Source: Sphagnum compactum (Eukaryota; Bryophyta; Sphagnopsida; Sphagnales). From it: a stretch of 64,000 bases of DNA. Numbering within the stretch: the first letter of the stretch is position 1; each line of letters starts with the position of its first letter. The DNA is taken from positions 4,092,001 to 4,156,000 of the forward strand of contig OZ234495.1 in NCBI GenBank assembly GCA_965153455.1, read 5' to 3'. The notes below the pieces were generated by a model. That model was given only the letters and a program-made list of their open reading frames with translations. It ran no database searches and was not told where the DNA came from. The translations under genes were made by a program, and so were the position numbers. Below, in pieces: positions 60,781 to 64,000 of this stretch.

Positions 60781-61691
60781 TACTCAAGTCCACCAACCCT
60801 AACCCTAATTTCCAGCTTGCAATCTGCTCCTAGAACTAAGCAACCAACAGGGTGCTGGCACATGTTACTGTGTTGTTTGTTTTCCAAGTGGGGGAGGGCT
60901 TTCTAAACACTACCAAGTAAGAAGGGCAATTTCCTTCCTTGATTGAATTGGGAAATGCAATTTGCTGCACTCTTGGGTGCTGTTTTCTGGAGATCCTTGT
61001 TCTTGGTGTGTGTTTTGATGAAGAATTTTGGAGTGGGTTTAGGGTTCTGGTGAAGAGACAACCCTAATTCACATCAACTGTGTGTCATTGTTCAGTATGT
61101 GTGTGTGTGTTGCACGTTTGTGTGTTTTGCAGAGGCTGGTGAGGTTATCGACAAAGCACTGCAGCATTTGGATCCAAGTTTAGGGTCATGGTGAAGAGAG
61201 CCAAATTGGGTTCCTCAAGAGCTTTTGGTATCAGTGAAAGTGTCCATGATGTGTATTTCAATGACATGTTATATCCATTTTACACAGCAGACTGGTGAAC
61301 CTTTGGTAAGAAACTGTGGATTTTGTTGGATTTTGTCACTGTCTGAATTTTAGGGTTTTGTTGGGGAACCGTATGAGCTCTATGGATTGAGAGGGATAGA
61401 TGTGATTGAAATTGGGAAAGGCAATTTGATGCATCAACAAGGTCATTGATGTGGTCATTTCTGAATGAAGAGCTTGAAGAGAAATGGGGCTATGAATCTC
61501 TCTGGAGCTCTACTTCATCCTAATTTTCAGAAACCTGAACGTGCATGGAGCTCCAAGGAGCATAGTAATGTGAATGCTAAAAGCTATGAGGATTTTGAAT
61601 TCTAGCACGGAGGGACGAACTGCGAATTTGGCTCATTTGATGGATTGATAACATCAGAGTTCACCTGCTAAGAGTCACAGAGAGGAGAAAG
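60781..61691 (+). other. Probable promoter and 5' leader of the HARBI1-like gene
   Basis: Composition shifts to transcript-like sequence (CTCTGG, GGTTCTGG words, few AT runs) after about 60.8 kb. 'ggtgaagagacaaccctaa' near 61,050 and 'ggtgaagagagccaaattg' near 61,190 look like a small duplication. A GTGTGT tract lies at about 61,100. No TATA box could be chosen with confidence. Leader introns are possible. Confidence 0.35.
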
Positions 61692-63104
61692 ATGGATGCA
61701 AGAGAATTTATGATTCTGTTCGGGAGCACAGAGATGTGCCTAGCAGCTGACAGCAGCATAAATGACCCCATGCCAATTGACAATCCCATAGCAGGTGCAA
61801 CCTTTGACATGCCATGGACCTCTATCTTCCTTGTCATATGCACTGCAATGTTTGCAGCTCTTTCAGGGCAGCTGACTGTGCAGGAATGGGCTGTCCCTTT
61901 CCACAGCTCACTGTGGCAAAAGATGAACAGGAGAATTGGAGCCCTAATCCCATCTCAAGAGAAGTTATGGATTAAGCATTGCAGGATGACATACCCTGCT
62001 TTTGTGTACCTTGTTGAAGAGCTCAGGCCTTTTGTTGCTCAGAGTACACAGACTATTCGTGACCCTGTGGAGGTTGAGCGGGCAGTGGCTATGGTGTTGA
62101 ACAGGTTGGCCACAGGGTTATCACCATCAGCAGTTGGGGAGATTTGGGGAGTTGGAGCTTCAACTGTTGTCAAATATACAAAGCTCATCACCTCCATTCT
62201 TGCAAACAAGAACAAGCTCTACTCCAAATATGTGGTCATCCCAACCACTGAACGACAGCAACGGATCACAAGTAATTTCATGGAGCTAACAGGGATTCCA
62301 AACATGTGTGGTGCCATTGATGGAACCCACATTGTGCTGCAGAAGAAGCCAGAGCAGCTGCATGGACCTGCTGTTTACAGAACAGGATCAGGTGACCAAC
62401 CTCACTATTCAATTCTTCTCCAAGGAGTGTGCGATGGGGACAAAATTTTCTGGGATGTGTGTTGCAATGCAGCAGGAGGTTTGGATGATGGGGCACACTT
62501 CAAGGCCAGCAGCCTTTGGACAAAGCTGAGGAACAAGGAAGTGCTGAGCCAACCTACCATCAATGTGCAAGGTACAAATTCACACTTGGAAATTTTGATG
62601 CAAGCTTCATAGAGTCTTCAAAATTCTGGATCTCCCAACAACCAACCATAATTTCACTTCCTTTGGTCAATTGTTGTCCCAGGTAAAGCTGTGCAACCCT
62701 ACTTGGTCGGGGATGAGAACTATCCACTCTCCCCCTTCCTGATCAAACCATTCAACAAGGTGCAAGCCATTGACAGTCCAGAAAACTCTTTTGATCTCCA
62801 AATTCAGAAGGGCCATGCAAGCATCTGCACAGCATTTGGGCTACTGAAAAGTCGATGGAGGATTCTTAGGCACCTGGATGTTGACCTCAAATTTGCAGCA
62901 CAGACAGTGGTGGCATGTTGTGTGTTGCACAATTTCTGTCAAATATCAGGGCAGAAGGAGCCAGTGGCTCAAGTGGATTTGAACCCCAACAACAATTTCA
63001 GTATCCCAAGCACAGACATTGACAGAGAAGTTGAGATTGCTGGCAATGACATTCGTCATGCTTTGTTTCTTGACTGGTTTTATCACCATCAAAACTCTTT
63101 CTAA
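61692..63104 (+). CDS. HARBI1-like protein with altered catalytic triad (2 exons)
   Basis: Member of the PIF/Harbinger-derived nuclease (HARBI1) family, 433 residues. Exon 1 is 61692-62571 and exon 2 is 62683-63104, joined in frame across a 111-bp GT-AG intron. Residues about 95-170 are the helix-turn-helix part (AVAMVLNRLATGLSPSAVGE, GVGASTVVKYTKL). The DDE-type fold follows: Asp210 in CGAIDGTH (first Asp), Asp265/266 in NAAGGLDDGAHF (second Asp), then YLVGDENYPLSPFLIKPF. The next block is ASICTAFGLLKSRWRIL (339-355), where family members have VIER/VVERAFG; the catalytic Glu position is Cys342. ACCVLHNFC follows. Residues 43-59 are unusually hydrophobic. The frame is intact, so this may be a domesticated host gene without nuclease activity, like the plant protein ALP1, or a young inactive copy. 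No terminal inverted repeats or 3-bp target duplication were found. Confidence 0.85.
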
Positions 63105-64000
63105 TGTTCTTGTCACTTCTTCTTCACAAGGCAAGGGGCCTTCACTTCTCAACTTTGCAGTCAGGTTTTCATTAGGGTTTGTCACTGCACAGGGCATAAG
63201 TATATAGCAGGGTTTGGTTTCCAGAGATTTCTCCAACAAATGCAGCAGGTTCTGTGTGCCTGTGCTATCTAAGATTCTGAGCATGCATAGTTCCGACCTT
63301 TTTGCAGCATCGTAAGGCAGTAGCAATAGCAAGAGAATTTTCTGATGACAATTTCTGCAACACAGCTTCATATCTTTGCACATTGCAAATCCACCGTTCA
63401 GATTGGATGAAACCAATGTTGGAAGGGGTGTCAGCCTTCAGGTTTGTTTGATAACCTTAGATCTGGATTCCTGTGGGGTATGGCAGATTAGGTCAACAAC
63501 CGGCAGTTGCATCTATGAAAGTCTAAGGGAGGGAAGCTCTCTTTGCCTGGCTATTTGCCAGTGCTGTTACTTTGCACAATGCACAAATGGTCAGGAAGCT
63601 TGTGACTCTTTTTAGGCCATAAGGATAAGTAATGAACCTTACACAAATGGACACATCTTGAACACTTATGATTCATACACTTCAGCTTCTTAATCATGGC
63701 AGTAGTCTAATGGCATGCGAACTATAATGTGGATGAAGTTCAGGTTTTAAGTAGTGTGAAATTGAGTCTGGACCCTTAATGTATGCACAGTCACTGCTGT
63801 CCAAAAGGGAATTTTGTGTTCTTTCTGGAGGAAAATGCAGATTTTCAGATTCCCTAATATCACACAGCATGCTGGATTACTGCAATTGAAGTACAAGATT
63901 TTGTTGTTGGGTGTTAGACTTTCTCAGTTCCTCTGAGACCAAAGCACCTTAGAATCACACCTTGAAAAATGTGAAAATGTTGGTTGGCAATCCATGGGTT
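63105..64000 (+). other. 3' region of the HARBI1-like gene
   Basis: Composition is still transcript-like to about 63.6 kb. Open frames on both strands are short and without domains, so I read this as 3' untranslated or intergenic sequence. No canonical AATAAA stands out. Confidence 0.4.

Noticed and set aside
1-64000. CRISPR arrays, operons, ribosome binding sites, rRNA genes
   Set aside because: Introns and TATA boxes show eukaryotic nuclear DNA. The tandem repeats have no spacer structure. No rRNA-like sequence and no tRNA with a proper B box were seen.

Overview
This window is nuclear DNA from a land plant. The evidence is GT-AG introns, TATA boxes, degenerate plant telomere-type TTTAGGG/AAACCCT runs, an AP2-domain gene, and an aldo-keto reductase close to the plant K+ channel beta-subunit family. 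The DNA is AT-rich and dominated by repeats, with only about one convincing gene per 15 kb. A seed-free plant (fern, lycophyte or bryophyte) is my guess; the sequence alone does not settle it.

Layout. From 1 to 15 kb there is repeat-derived, AT-rich DNA: a MITE-like element with TA flanks (2.66 kb), 77-83 bp tandem arrays (3.6 and 8.5 kb), a 5'-truncated SINE-like element (7.76 kb) and one arm of an inverted dispersed repeat (13.2 kb). From 16.2 to 17.7 kb lies a nested foldback structure with two TATA boxes facing each other. From 19.1 to 22.9 kb is a ten-exon gene (+) for a 436-residue protein with one divergent AP2 domain and basic KVCSKKP repeats. At 25.9-26.6 kb is a single-exon gene (-) for an unrecognised membrane protein. 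From 29.6 to 35.4 kb there are a 78-80 bp satellite with 158 bp dimers, a second array with a related core in the other orientation, a broken zinc-finger gene (-), and a GC-rich block of alternating palindromes.

From 36 to 53 kb the window holds telomere-like repeats, a full SINE-like copy, a decayed hAT transposase, a CACTA-like terminus, a long 'ggctattctattaat' minisatellite, and a decayed PIF/Harbinger transposase (-). At 54.3-57.3 kb a complete five-exon aldo-keto reductase gene (-) encodes 331 residues. At 58.4-59.0 kb a third SINE-like copy has another repeat inserted into it. At 61.7-63.1 kb is an intact two-exon HARBI1-like gene (+).

There is no operon-like organisation; the four intact genes are independent units separated by repeats. 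The most interesting items are the HARBI1-like gene, whose catalytic glutamate position reads cysteine; the AP2 gene with its unusual C-terminal half and 12-nt microexon; the foldback with convergent TATA boxes; and the palindrome array at 34.2-35.1 kb. All gene models are hand-spliced from splice signals, frame continuity and family knowledge. No database search was possible.
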